From the NCBI RefSeq assembly GCF_003315135.1, contig NZ_QNRK01000016.1:81925-145924 (forward strand): 64,000 nt of DNA. Direction: 5' to 3'. The notes beneath the pieces were generated by a model. The model saw only the letters and a list, made by a program, of their open reading frames with translations. It searched no databases and was not told the origin of the DNA. Source of the DNA: Roseiarcus fermentans (GTDB taxonomy: Bacteria; Pseudomonadota; Alphaproteobacteria; Rhizobiales; Beijerinckiaceae). A program made the position numbers and the translations under genes. Below are positions 55,831 to 64,000 of this stretch, one piece after another. How positions within the stretch are numbered: the first letter of the stretch is position 1; every line of letters starts with the position of its first letter.

Positions 55831-57438
55831 TCATTCGGAACCCACATGACTGCCCTTCTCGGCCACGGAACGCTTCATAAACAAGACAGCGAACGCGACT
55901 GCGAAGGTCAGCGCGGCCATCATCCAGAAGGTGTCGAAATAAGCGAGCGAAGACGCCTGCTGCTGGCGCAAATTCTCCAGCGCCTGCCAAGCCAACTGTT
56001 GGGCCGCAACCGGATCGCCGGTTTGCTGCAGGAAAGCTCCCTCCGCCCGCCCGAGGAAGGCAGCCACCGCCGGATTGAAAGGATCGAGCGACTCGCCGAG
56101 CCGCAGGGCGTGAAACTGATCGCGCCGCTCCTGGAAGGTTTGCGCCAGCGACGTCCCGACGCTTCCTCCCTCGTTGCGCAGCAGGCTCAACAAGCCGACG
56201 GCGGCCCCGCGCAACGCCAATGGCGTATAGAGGTAGGCCGCTACGTTCGCAGGCGCAAAACAGACCGCCAATCCCGCCACCACGAGCACCCGGGGCCAGA
56301 CGACCTGACCTGGGCTGATGTCGAGGTTGAGCTGGGACATCCAATAGTTTCCGGCGGTCATGATCAGCAGGCCAACAGCGATCAACCATCGCGCGTCCAT
56401 CTGCTGGCCGAGCAGGCGACCGACGATCGGCATGGCCAGAACGGCGGCGAGTCCGGCAGGCGACATCACCAATCCAGAGCTCAGCGCGTCATAACCAAAC
56501 AGCGACTGAAGCAGACCGGGGAGAGAAGTGCTTGCGGCATAGAGTGCGAGATAGGCGCAAAAAATGATGAGACAGCACGCCGCGAAGTTGCGCTCGCCCA
56601 ACACGCGGAAATTGACCACGGGGTTACGGTGACGCAACTCCCAGACAATCAATGCGGCCAGGCCCGCCGCAACGAGAATGGCCAACGTCTGGACCCGCCA
56701 GAACGGGTCGCCCAGCCAATCCCACTCCTGGCCCTTGCTGAGCATCACCTCCCAGGAGACCATGACGATGACGAGCAGCGACAAACCGATCGAATCGAAA
56801 TGGAAGGGCTGCTTTCTCAACTCCGCCCGCTCGGCGACAAGATAATCCGGATCGCGAAGCAGGGCATAACACCCGCCCAGCGCGAAAATTCCGACGGGCA
56901 CGTTGATCAAGAACACCCAGCGCCACGAGTAGGAGTCCGTTATCCAGCCGCCCAAGGTCGGACCGACCACCGGCGCGAGCAGCGCAGCAAAGCCGAACAG
57001 CGTCATGGCTACGCCTTGCCTTTCGCGCGGGAAGGCGTCCAGCAACACCCCCTGGCTGCTGGGTTGCAGACCGCCGCCGGCCAAACCCTGGATCACGCGG
57101 AACAGGATCAGCTGACCCAGATTGCCAGCCAGTCCGCACAGCAAGGAACTGAGGGTGAAGATCGCGATCGACGCCAGGAAGTAATTGCGGCGACCGAGGT
57201 GAGCGCTCAACCAGCCGGTAATCGGCAGAATGATCGCGTTGGCGGCGAGGTAGCTGGTGAGAACCCATTCACTGTCGTCGACTGCGGCCGACAGGCCGCC
57301 GGCGATGTAGCGCAGCGCCACCACCGCGATGGTGGTGTCGAGGACCTCCATGAACGTCGGCACGACGACGATGGCGGCCACCAGCCACGGGTTTCGCGCA
57401 ACACGTGGCGGGGCGGGCGAAAGCGCCGCGGCCGTCAC
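55831..57438 (-). CDS. emrB: EmrB/QacA-type MFS drug exporter (DHA2, 14 helices)
   Basis: A 535-residue inner-membrane exporter with about 14 helices. Family motifs include the early FMEVLDTTIAVVAL (motif D1), WVLTSYLAANAIILPITGWL, and GRRNYFLASIAIF (motif A). It starts at GTG 57438, overlapping the emrA stop by four bases. It works with the periplasmic adaptor EmrA and an outer-membrane channel not encoded here. It may export the product of the neighbouring Pro/Cys cluster or be a separate efflux pump. Confidence 0.93.
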   Translation of the reverse strand: MTAAALSPAPPRVARNPWLVAAIVVVPTFMEVLDTTIAVVALRYIAGGLSAAVDDSEWVLTSYLAANAIILPITGWLSAHLGRRNYFLASIAIFTLSSLLCGLAGNLGQLILFRVIQGLAGGGLQPSSQGVLLDAFPRERQGVAMTLFGFAALLAPVVGPTLGGWITDSYSWRWVFLINVPVGIFALGGCYALLRDPDYLVAERAELRKQPFHFDSIGLSLLVIVMVSWEVMLSKGQEWDWLGDPFWRVQTLAILVAAGLAALIVWELRHRNPVVNFRVLGERNFAACCLIIFCAYLALYAASTSLPGLLQSLFGYDALSSGLVMSPAGLAAVLAMPIVGRLLGQQMDARWLIAVGLLIMTAGNYWMSQLNLDISPGQVVWPRVLVVAGLAVCFAPANVAAYLYTPLALRGAAVGLLSLLRNEGGSVGTSLAQTFQERRDQFHALRLGESLDPFNPAVAAFLGRAEGAFLQQTGDPVAAQQLAWQALENLRQQQASSLAYFDTFWMMAALTFAVAFAVLFMKRSVAEKGSHVGSE

Positions 57439-58937
57439 TTTGGCGCGCCCGGCGGGTTCGCGATCGAACCGCCCGCCTGGGAGTCGGGCATTGAGGCCTG
57501 CAAGTACTTGCCGGCGTCGGGCCCGGCAGGCGGCTCTTTGAAGTAAACGTACGGAACGACCGACGTGCCGATGAACAGCGGGTTCTTGTCCGGATCGTAG
57601 TTCTCGAGATCGATGCGAACCGGCAGTCGCTGCACCACCTTGACGAAGTTGCCCGTGGCGTTTTCCGCCGGCAGCAGCGCCAGGGTCGATCCGGTTCCCT
57701 CGGTAAAGCCGGAAATGCGCCCCTTGAACACGTGCCGCCCGCCGTACATGTCGACGTGGAGATCGACAGGCTGGCCGATCCGCAGGTCGCCGAGCTGCGT
57801 CTCCTTGAAATTGGCGTCGATCCAGATTTCATCGAGCGATCGGATCGCCATGAGACTCTGGCCGACCTGCACATTGTCGCCCGGATTGACGTTCCGGCGC
57901 GTGATGACGCCATCGATCTCGGCGACGACGTCACAATAGTCGAGGTCGAGTTCGGCCTGGGCGAGATCGCGCCTGGCGACCTCGAGCCTGGCCTCGGCCT
58001 GCTTGACGTCCGGCGCGTCCGCCGCCAGCCGAGTAAAGACGCTATTGATGTCGCCTTCTTTCTCGAACCCGTCGAGCATCTGCTTCGGCGTCTCCTCGAA
58101 CGAATGGATGACGCCGAGCTGGGCCGCGCTCTGGATCACGCCCGCCTGCGCCTGGAGCACCGACGAAAAGGTTTGATCGAGATTGGGCGGAACCCGGCCG
58201 AGATCTTCGCCGTCGGATTGCGCCGGCAATCCCAGGGAGGCGCGGATCTGACGGACATCGGCGAGCGCCGCGGTCACGTCCGCGCGCGCCGCCAACAGGG
58301 CGGCCTGCCGCCGGTCGTACTCCGACCTCGGCGTATCGCCCGTCGCCACCAGCTTCGCGGCCCGGTCGAAGTCGACCTGAGCCAGCGCGAGCTGGGCTTT
58401 GCTCTTATCGACATCCGCAACCCTGGCGCGAAGCAGGGCGACCTGGTTGTCCACATCCTCGAAGGCGTGCTGCAACGTCCAGCGCCGGCTGTTGGCCTCC
58501 GCTTCGAGGCCGCGCACCTTGGCCTTCGCCACCTGCAGGTCCGCCGTCGCCGTATCGACAGCCGCTTTTTTGATCGCGACCGCGATCTGGAAGGGCTCCT
58601 TGTCCAGTCCGACCAGAAGGTCTCCCTTGCGCACCCGGTTGTTGTCGTCGACGAGGACGCGCGCCACCTGGCCTCGCACGCGCGCGGCCACGAAGGTCAC
58701 GTGACCGTTGACGTAGGCGTCGTCCGTCGAGACCGTGGCGAGCGCCGTCTGAACCCAGGGAACGCCGAACCACACGGCGCCGGCCAGGATCAGGGCGCCG
58801 ATCGCGGCAAGCAGGATTTTTCGCCGCCGCGTGGACTTCGGCTTCTCTGCGGGGACGGGCGGCGCTGGCGAGGACGGCGTCGACTCCGCGGCGTCGACTC
58901 GGGCCCCTGCGATCTTCTCGTGGTTTTGCTCGCTCAT
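57435..58937 (-). CDS. emrA: EmrA/HlyD-family membrane fusion protein
   Basis: A 500-residue adaptor. Residues 1-45 are cytoplasmic, one membrane helix lies at about 46-68 (ILLAAIGALILAGAVWFGVP), followed by a lipoyl/barrel-sandwich domain, a long coiled hairpin (about 120-300, longer than in E. coli EmrA) and a beta-barrel end. I start at ATG 58937 (MSEQNHEKIAG). It carries substrate from EmrB to an outer-membrane channel. Confidence 0.92.
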   Translation of the reverse strand: MSEQNHEKIAGARVDAAESTPSSPAPPVPAEKPKSTRRRKILLAAIGALILAGAVWFGVPWVQTALATVSTDDAYVNGHVTFVAARVRGQVARVLVDDNNRVRKGDLLVGLDKEPFQIAVAIKKAAVDTATADLQVAKAKVRGLEAEANSRRWTLQHAFEDVDNQVALLRARVADVDKSKAQLALAQVDFDRAAKLVATGDTPRSEYDRRQAALLAARADVTAALADVRQIRASLGLPAQSDGEDLGRVPPNLDQTFSSVLQAQAGVIQSAAQLGVIHSFEETPKQMLDGFEKEGDINSVFTRLAADAPDVKQAEARLEVARRDLAQAELDLDYCDVVAEIDGVITRRNVNPGDNVQVGQSLMAIRSLDEIWIDANFKETQLGDLRIGQPVDLHVDMYGGRHVFKGRISGFTEGTGSTLALLPAENATGNFVKVVQRLPVRIDLENYDPDKNPLFIGTSVVPYVYFKEPPAGPDAGKYLQASMPDSQAGGSIANPPGAPK

Positions 58938-59439
58938 ATCGAGACTCCTGCCATCGACGATCGACAGCGCGGCGTTCCGTTTCCGTGATGAGCCAGAAAA
59001 ATCGTGTCTAGAAGACTTGTAACTATAGGCGAGGCGGACCGCCACGACAACAGCCCAGTCAAGACCACACTAAATCCATCGAGGGCGTGTCTTGTCGTGC
59101 GCTACACGCTGCGGCGACGTCCAATTCAGCGCGACCGAGGCTTGCTTCGGGCCAGCCCCGCGTGGTCAGGGCCGGCTCGTCCGCTGGCGCGCCGGCTTCC
59201 GCCGCACGCGACGAGGCTGGCGAGCGCCGAACCGGCGCACCTCGGGTCACGCGTCGTTTTCGCCGCCGCGCCGCCCGCAAGTCCTCGAGACCATGGAGTC
59301 CGGACGAGGAAATCCAGGCCGAGCCGAAGGTTCCGGACCGCCTTTACGCGGACGCGCGGATCAGGGCGGCGGAAGCGCAGCCGGGTTTCCCGCCGTCCCG
59401 CCCTTGCGATTTGCGGCCCGATGGTCCACATGGGGAACC
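58938..59439. other. Intergenic region emrA / ffs
   Basis: Holds the emrAB promoter at its left end and presumably the ffs promoter at its right. No gene seen. Confidence 0.45.
59022..59050 (-). promoter_or_regulatory. Sigma70-like promoter of emrAB
   Basis: On the minus strand TTGTCG (59045-59050), 17 bases, TATAGT (59022-59027). A short GTCT-AGA-AGAC palindrome (about 59007-59017) lies near the start site and may be an operator. Confidence 0.5.
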
Positions 59440-59533
59440 GGAAGGTTGGCGAAGGACGTACCGCTCGCCAATCGGGTCAGGTCCGGAAGGAAGCAGCCCT
59501 AACGAGACAGGGCGGGTCTTTGTCCAACCTTCC
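59440..59533 (+). ncRNA. ffs: Signal recognition particle RNA (4.5S type)
   Basis: The apical domain GTCAGGTCCGGAAGGAAGCA followed by GCCCT is the near-invariant SRP RNA loop that binds Ffh. Terminal arms GGAAGGTTGG (59440-59449) and CCAACCTTCC (59524-59533) pair perfectly, giving a hairpin of about 94 bases. The position just before dnaX is the usual one in alphaproteobacteria. Confidence 0.93.
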
Positions 59534-59618
59534 ACCTTCGCTTCTTGGCCGCCGATGGCGCGCCGCCGCGGACAGCGTTCACCCCATCGAGCCATAGCGG
59601 GGAGTTGCGAGACGGGCG

Positions 59619-61385
59619 ATGAGCGACTCCCTGTTTCCCGCCGCGCCCGAGGCCGCGCCGGCGCCCTATCGGGTGCTGGCGCGAAAGTACCGCCCGCAGC
59701 GGTTCGACGACCTGATCGGCCAGGAGCCGATGGTCCGGACGCTCGCCAATTCCTTCGCCTCCGGCCGCATCCATCAGGCCTATATCTTCACCGGCGTGCG
59801 CGGCACCGGCAAGACCACCACCGCGCGCATTCTCGCCCGCGCCTTCAACTATTCCGTGCCCGGCAAGGTCGAGCGGCCGAGCGTCGACATGCCCGAGCTC
59901 GGCGTCCACTGCCAGGCGATCATGGATTCGCGCCACGTCGACGTGATCGAGATGGACGCGGCCTCGCACACCGGCATCGACGACGTGCGCGAGATCATCG
60001 AGAACGCCCGCTACTGGCCGGTGTCGGCGCGGACGAAGGTCTACATCATCGACGAAGTGCACATGCTGTCGAAACAGGCCTTCAACGGCCTTTTGAAGAC
60101 GCTCGAGGAGCCGCCGGAGCACGTCAAGTTTCTGTTCGCCACCACCGAGATCGACAAGGTGCCGATCACCGTGCGCTCGCGCTGCATCCGCTTCGACCTC
60201 AAGCGGATCGAGCCGGGCCTGATGGTCGAGCACCTCGCGCGCATCGCCGCCGCCGAGGGCGTGGCGGCGGAGACCGCCGCGCTTCAGTTGATCGCCCGGG
60301 TCGCGGAAGGGTCGGTGCGCGACGCGCTGTCGCTGCTCGACCAGGGCATCGCCTATGGCGGCGGGCAGGGGGTGACGGCGGTCGCGGTGCGCGACATGCT
60401 CGGCCTCTCCGACAAGGGCGAGATCGTCGATCTGTTCGAGCGGACGATGAAGGGCGAGATCGCCGCGGCGCTCGACCTCATGCGCGGGCTCTACCGCGCC
60501 GGCGCCGACCCGGCCGACATCCTGATCGAGGTCGCCGAGTTCTGCCATACCGTCACGCGCATCAAAATCGCGCCCGACGCGCCCGACGACGCGGCGATCG
60601 GCGAGGCCGAGCGCGCCCGCGCCCGGGATTTCGCCGGCAAGCTCGGGATGGGGGCGCTGACGCGCGCCTGGGCGATTCTGATCAAGGGCGTCGACGACGT
60701 GAAGGACAGCCCGCGTCCGCTCGCCTCCGCCGAGATGGCGCTGATCCGCCTCGCCTTCGCCACCGACCTGCCGAGCCCCGAGGACGCGCTGCGCAAGCTC
60801 GCCGACAGCGCCGAGGGCGCCCCCCGCCACGTTCCGCAGCCGACGCCGACGGGCGGCCCGCGCGCGGCCCTGGTCGCCGTTCCGGCCTCGCAGGCCGCTC
60901 CGCCTTCGCATGCGCCGCCCGCGCCGGCGCCCGCGGTGAAACTGGCGCGCTTCGAGGACGTCGTGGCGCTCGCCCGCGCGCGGCGCGACATCCAGCTCGT
61001 CCACGCGCTCGAGCGCGACATCCGGCTCGACCGGTTCGAGCCCGGGCGCATCACCGTGTCGCTGGTCGAGGGCGCTTCGCCCGCGCTCGCCCAGACGCTC
61101 GCCAAGCGCCTCGCCGACTGGACGGGCGAGCGGTGGATGGTGGCGCTCGTCCAGGGCGCGACCGCGCCGACGCTGCGCGAGACGGCGGCCAGGCGCGAGG
61201 CCGACCGGACCAGCGACGCGGCGCAGAACCCGGTGGTGCGCAAGGTGCTCGAGCGATTCAAGGGCGCCCGCATCGTCGAGGTGCGCGCCGCCGATTCCGC
61301 CCCGCCGCCGCCCCCGCCCGAGCCGCTCGCCGACGACGACGTCGGCTACGCCGATTCCGAGGCCCCATTCGACGACGATCTGTGA
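59619..61385 (+). CDS. dnaX: DNA polymerase III subunits gamma/tau
   Basis: A 588-residue clamp-loader ATPase. Walker A is GVRGTGKTT (about 59-67), Walker B region IIDEVHMLS, sensor 1 LFATTEIDKVP, and the SRC segment VRSRC. The Cys4 zinc module of E. coli DnaX is reduced to one Cys (LGVHCQAI), as in many Hyphomicrobiales. A Pro/Ala linker (about 400-440) leads to the tau-like C-terminus. No slippery A-rich site is apparent. It is followed by ybaB and recR. Confidence 0.95.
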   Translation: MSDSLFPAAPEAAPAPYRVLARKYRPQRFDDLIGQEPMVRTLANSFASGRIHQAYIFTGVRGTGKTTTARILARAFNYSVPGKVERPSVDMPELGVHCQAIMDSRHVDVIEMDAASHTGIDDVREIIENARYWPVSARTKVYIIDEVHMLSKQAFNGLLKTLEEPPEHVKFLFATTEIDKVPITVRSRCIRFDLKRIEPGLMVEHLARIAAAEGVAAETAALQLIARVAEGSVRDALSLLDQGIAYGGGQGVTAVAVRDMLGLSDKGEIVDLFERTMKGEIAAALDLMRGLYRAGADPADILIEVAEFCHTVTRIKIAPDAPDDAAIGEAERARARDFAGKLGMGALTRAWAILIKGVDDVKDSPRPLASAEMALIRLAFATDLPSPEDALRKLADSAEGAPRHVPQPTPTGGPRAALVAVPASQAAPPSHAPPAPAPAVKLARFEDVVALARARRDIQLVHALERDIRLDRFEPGRITVSLVEGASPALAQTLAKRLADWTGERWMVALVQGATAPTLRETAARREADRTSDAAQNPVVRKVLERFKGARIVEVRAADSAPPPPPPEPLADDDVGYADSEAPFDDDL

Positions 61386-61401
61386 ACGAGGAGAGACGCC
61401 C

Positions 61402-61722
61402 GTGGATTTCATGGGAATGATGAAGAAGGCGCAGGCCATGCAGGCCAAGCTGCAGGAGACGCAGGACGAACTTCAGCGCGTCGAGGTGCAGGGCGAATCG
61501 GGCGGCGGAATGGTCCGGGCGACGATGTCGGGCAAGGGCGACCTGAAGAGCCTCGCCATCGATCCGTCGCTCTTGACGCCATCCGACAAGGAGATGCTCG
61601 AGGACCTGATCGTCGCCGCCTGCGCCGACGCCAAGGGCAAGGCCGAACAGGCGGCGGCCGAGAAGATGCAGGCGCTGACCGCCGGCCTGCCCCTGCCGCC
61701 CGGCATGAAGCTGCCGTTCTAG
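61402..61722 (+). CDS. ybaB: YbaB/EbfC-family nucleoid-associated protein
   Basis: A 106-residue DNA-binding protein. It starts [18 protein letters not shown] and has [18 protein letters not shown], both typical. It forms dimers that bind DNA and is genetically linked to recombination. It lies 16 bases after dnaX and 8 before recR. Confidence 0.95.
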   Translation: MDFMGMMKKAQAMQAKLQETQDELQRVEVQGESGGGMVRATMSGKGDLKSLAIDPSLLTPSDKEMLEDLIVAACADAKGKAEQAAAEKMQALTAGLPLPPGMKLPF

Positions 61723-61730
61723 GCGCCGCG

Positions 61731-62336
61731 ATGGCCTCGACCGTCGCCGGGCCGGAGATCGAGCGGCTGATTCAGTTGCTCGCGCGCCTGCCGGGCCTCG
61801 GGCCGCGCTCGGCGCGCCGGGCCGCGCTGCATCTCATCCGCAAGCGCGAGACGCTGATGCAGCCGCTCGCCGAGGCGCTGCGCGTCGCCGACGAGCGGAT
61901 CGTCGCCTGCTCGACGTGCGGCAACATCGACACCCGCGATCCGTGCACGGTGTGCGCCGATCCGGGGCGCGACGCCGCGACGATCGTGGTGGTGGAATCG
62001 GTCGGCGACCTGTGGGCGCTCGAGCGCGCCGGCGCGATCCGGGCGCGCTATCACGTGCTCGGCGGCGTCCTGTCGCCGCTCGACGGGGTCGGGCCCGGCG
62101 ATCTGGCCATTCAGCCGCTCGTCGACCGGGTGGCGGCCGGCGGGGTGAGCGAGGTCATCCTCGCCGTCAACGCGACCGTCGACGGCCAGACGACCGCGCA
62201 CTACCTCACAGACTGTCTCGCCGACTACGCCGTCAAGGTGACGCGGCTCGCCCACGGCGTGCCGGTCGGCGGCGAACTCGACTATCTCGACGACGGCACG
62301 ATCGCGGCGGCGATGCGGCAGCGGACGGCGTTCTAG
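61731..62336 (+). CDS. recR: Recombination mediator RecR
   Basis: A 201-residue RecR with an N-terminal helix-hairpin-helix ([16 protein letters not shown]), a zinc finger ([16 protein letters not shown]) and a Toprim domain ([13 protein letters not shown]). It acts with RecF and RecO to load RecA at gaps. Standard length. Last of the dnaX-ybaB-recR set. Confidence 0.96.
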   Translation: MASTVAGPEIERLIQLLARLPGLGPRSARRAALHLIRKRETLMQPLAEALRVADERIVACSTCGNIDTRDPCTVCADPGRDAATIVVVESVGDLWALERAGAIRARYHVLGGVLSPLDGVGPGDLAIQPLVDRVAAGGVSEVILAVNATVDGQTTAHYLTDCLADYAVKVTRLAHGVPVGGELDYLDDGTIAAAMRQRTAF

Positions 62337-62457
62337 AACGACCGACATGGGGCGGCTGCGCGATCGAAGGCCCGAAATCGACCGGCTTTCGCCACTGTCG
62401 CGCCCGCCGGGCAGGGTCTAACATTGTCCGACATCGTTGAGGCAAAGGCGGTTCCTG

Positions 62458-63864
62458 ATGGCGACGGCGGCTTCCCCCGGGCTCTTCACGCCCCCCTATC
62501 CGCGACGGACCGAAACCCCGCGCGGCGCGCTGTCGACGATCCTGACGCTGCGCCGCAATCCGCTCGAGATCTGGGGCCGGGCGCATTTCGAGCAGCCGAT
62601 TTTGATCGGCCGCACCGTCCTCGGGCTGCGCGCGGCCGCGCACGACCCGGCCGCGGTCCGGCGGGTCTTCCTCGACAACGTCGCCAACTACCGCAAGGAC
62701 GACCTGCAGCTCAGAATCCTGCGCCCGGGCCTCGGCAACGGCCTGGTGACGGCGGAGGGCGACTCCTGGCGCCTGCAGCGCCGGTCCCTGGCGCCGCTGT
62801 TCTCGCCCCGCACGGTGGCGGACTTCGCTCCGGCGATGCAGCGCATCGCGGCGGCGACCGTCGAGCGGCTCCGGCGCCGTCGCGACGGCGCGGTCGCCGA
62901 CGTCGGCGAACTCACCTCGCGCATGGCGCTCGAGGCGCTCGAGCAGACGCTGTTCTCGCAGGGGCTCGGCCGCGATCCGAGCGCATTCCAGCGCGCGGTC
63001 AACGCCTATTTCGACAGCTTCGGCCGCCTCGATCCGCTCGATCTCCTCGGCGCGCCGGACTTTCTGCCCCGCCTCGGCCGGCTGCGTGGCCGCCCGGCGC
63101 TGAAATTCCTCGACGAGGCGGTCGACGCCATCGTCGAGGGCCGCAAGCGGCTGCTCGATCGCGGCGACGAGGCGCCGCGGGACATCCTGACGCTGCTGCT
63201 CGCCGCCAGGGATCCGGAGACCGGCCGCGGCCTGCCCGACGCGGACATTCGCGCCAACATCGTCACCTTCATCTTCGCCGGCCACGAGACGACCGCCAAC
63301 GGGCTGACCTGGACGCTGTACCTGCTGTCGCAGGCGCGGGACTGGCGCGCCCGCGCCGAGGGGGAGGCGGATCGCGCCTTCGATCCGGCGCGGCCGTCGA
63401 CCTTCGAGGACTGCGCGGTCCTTCGCGCCGTGTTCGAGGAGGCGCTGCGGCTCTATCCGCCCGCCGCCGCCCTCAGCCGCCAGGCGATCGCCGACGACGA
63501 AATCCTCGGCGTGCGGATTCCGGCGGGAACCGTGGTGTCGATCGCGCCCTATGTGCTGCATCGGCGGCCAAACCTGTGGATAAACCCGGACGCCTTTGAT
63601 CCGTCACGCTTTCTCGGCCCCGCGCGGGAGCGGATCGACCGCTTCGCCTACATCCCGTTCGGCGCCGGCCCGCGCGTCTGCATCGGCATGCCGTTCTCCC
63701 TCCAGGAGGGGGTCGTCATCCTCGCTAACCTGTTGCGGTCGTTTCGTTTCGAGCTCGTGGAGGGTCAGCGCGCGGAGCCCCTGCAGCGCATCACCCTGCG
63801 GCCGCGCGGGGGCTTGAAGATGCATGTGCGACGGCGCGACTCGAAATTCGAAACCCGCAGCTGA
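62458..63864 (+). CDS. Cytochrome P450
   Basis: A 468-residue soluble bacterial P450. Motifs are the I-helix oxygen-binding FAGHETTANG (about 279), EEALRLYPP (ExxR), and the haem loop FGAGPRVCIGMPF with the thiolate Cys (about 412). It resembles the CYP family with fatty-acid or alkane substrates, but no redox partner gene is adjacent. I start at ATG 62458 (MATAASPGLF). The unlinked position after recR suggests a separate transcription unit. Confidence 0.93.
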   Translation: MATAASPGLFTPPYPRRTETPRGALSTILTLRRNPLEIWGRAHFEQPILIGRTVLGLRAAAHDPAAVRRVFLDNVANYRKDDLQLRILRPGLGNGLVTAEGDSWRLQRRSLAPLFSPRTVADFAPAMQRIAAATVERLRRRRDGAVADVGELTSRMALEALEQTLFSQGLGRDPSAFQRAVNAYFDSFGRLDPLDLLGAPDFLPRLGRLRGRPALKFLDEAVDAIVEGRKRLLDRGDEAPRDILTLLLAARDPETGRGLPDADIRANIVTFIFAGHETTANGLTWTLYLLSQARDWRARAEGEADRAFDPARPSTFEDCAVLRAVFEEALRLYPPAAALSRQAIADDEILGVRIPAGTVVSIAPYVLHRRPNLWINPDAFDPSRFLGPARERIDRFAYIPFGAGPRVCIGMPFSLQEGVVILANLLRSFRFELVEGQRAEPLQRITLRPRGGLKMHVRRRDSKFETRS

Positions 63865-63885
63865 GAGTTTTTTCGTGACGCGGCG

Positions 63886-63914
63886 TTGACAGGCAAAATC
63901 GATCCCCCTATATC
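63886..63914 (+). promoter_or_regulatory. Strong sigma70 promoter at the right edge
   Basis: A perfect TTGACA (63886-63891), 17 bases, then TATATC (63909-63914). It is followed by GC-rich sequence with no start codon in the remaining 80 bases, so a stable RNA gene may follow outside the window. Confidence 0.65.
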
Positions 63915-64000
63915 GCTGCCACTGGACGACGACGGCGCTGCGGAGACGCGGTGGCGGGCGGGGTTCGGTTTCGGGAACTTCCTGAGCGGCTCCTCCCTGC

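Overview
The window is GC-rich DNA from an alphaproteobacterium, most likely of the Hyphomicrobiales (Rhizobiales). Gene order and protein character support this: ffs-dnaX-ybaB-recR, a DnaX without the usual zinc cysteines, a form II CO-dehydrogenase-type cox cluster, and livHMGF followed by a DUF6867-like gene. A bacteriochlorophyll synthase gene (bchG) with an exact PpsR/CrtJ-type site upstream suggests a phototroph or a recent descendant of one. Dense overlapping operons alternate with three AT-richer accessory segments at about 26.2-29.2, 44.0-45.3 and 49.85-55.6 kb. No transposase, integrase, CRISPR array or rRNA gene is visible.

Layout. 0-4 kb: an isoquinoline-oxidoreductase-like molybdenum hydroxylase pair (iorA and a cut-off iorB) divergent from a LysR regulator. 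4.3-14 kb: one long minus-strand operon running GntR regulator, BMP-family binding protein, ABC ATPase, two permeases, cysteine hydrolase, PfkB kinase, nucleoside phosphorylase, SIS protein, aldehyde dehydrogenase. It looks like uptake and breakdown of a nucleoside or related compound, controlled by a perfect inverted repeat next to the gntR start. 14.4-18.8 kb: tRNA-Leu(TAA), gpt, a molybdopterin-binding-domain protein, map, radC, bchG. 19-23 kb: a SorC/DeoR-type sugar-sensing regulator, a small unknown protein and a CHASE2 adenylate cyclase.

23.2-37.6 kb: a minus-strand cox-type cluster. From its promoter end the order is coxG, coxS, coxL, coxM, an unknown gene, coxD, coxE, then (after a gap) two XdhC-type genes, a molybdopterin-binding protein and a MocA-like nucleotidyltransferase. 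A block of about 4 kb separates coxE from the XdhC genes. It carries three AT-richer genes for secreted enzymes: a lysozyme-like protein, a CHAP/NlpC-like cysteine peptidase and a trypsin-like protease, behind a sigma70-like promoter with a palindrome at the predicted start site. 38.1-43.8 kb: a livHMGF/DUF6867/livK ABC importer behind a sigma54-like element. 44.1-45.3 kb: an orphan Fic protein. 45.4-49.5 kb: small unknown proteins, ccdA, a probably frameshifted GNAT and a LysE-type exporter.

49.9-55.7 kb is the most unusual region. It encodes a cysteine-rich secreted protein, a prolyl-hydroxylase-like 2OG-Fe(II) oxygenase, a CPBP membrane protease, a DUF6065-like protein, a radical SAM enzyme with extra cysteine clusters, and a membrane protein whose 16 cysteines all lie in a roughly 115-residue Pro-Cys repeat tract. 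The overlap of the last two genes suggests a post-translationally modified Pro/Cys polypeptide system. 55.8-64 kb: an EmrAB-type exporter, SRP RNA (ffs), dnaX-ybaB-recR, a cytochrome P450 and a strong promoter pointing off the right edge.
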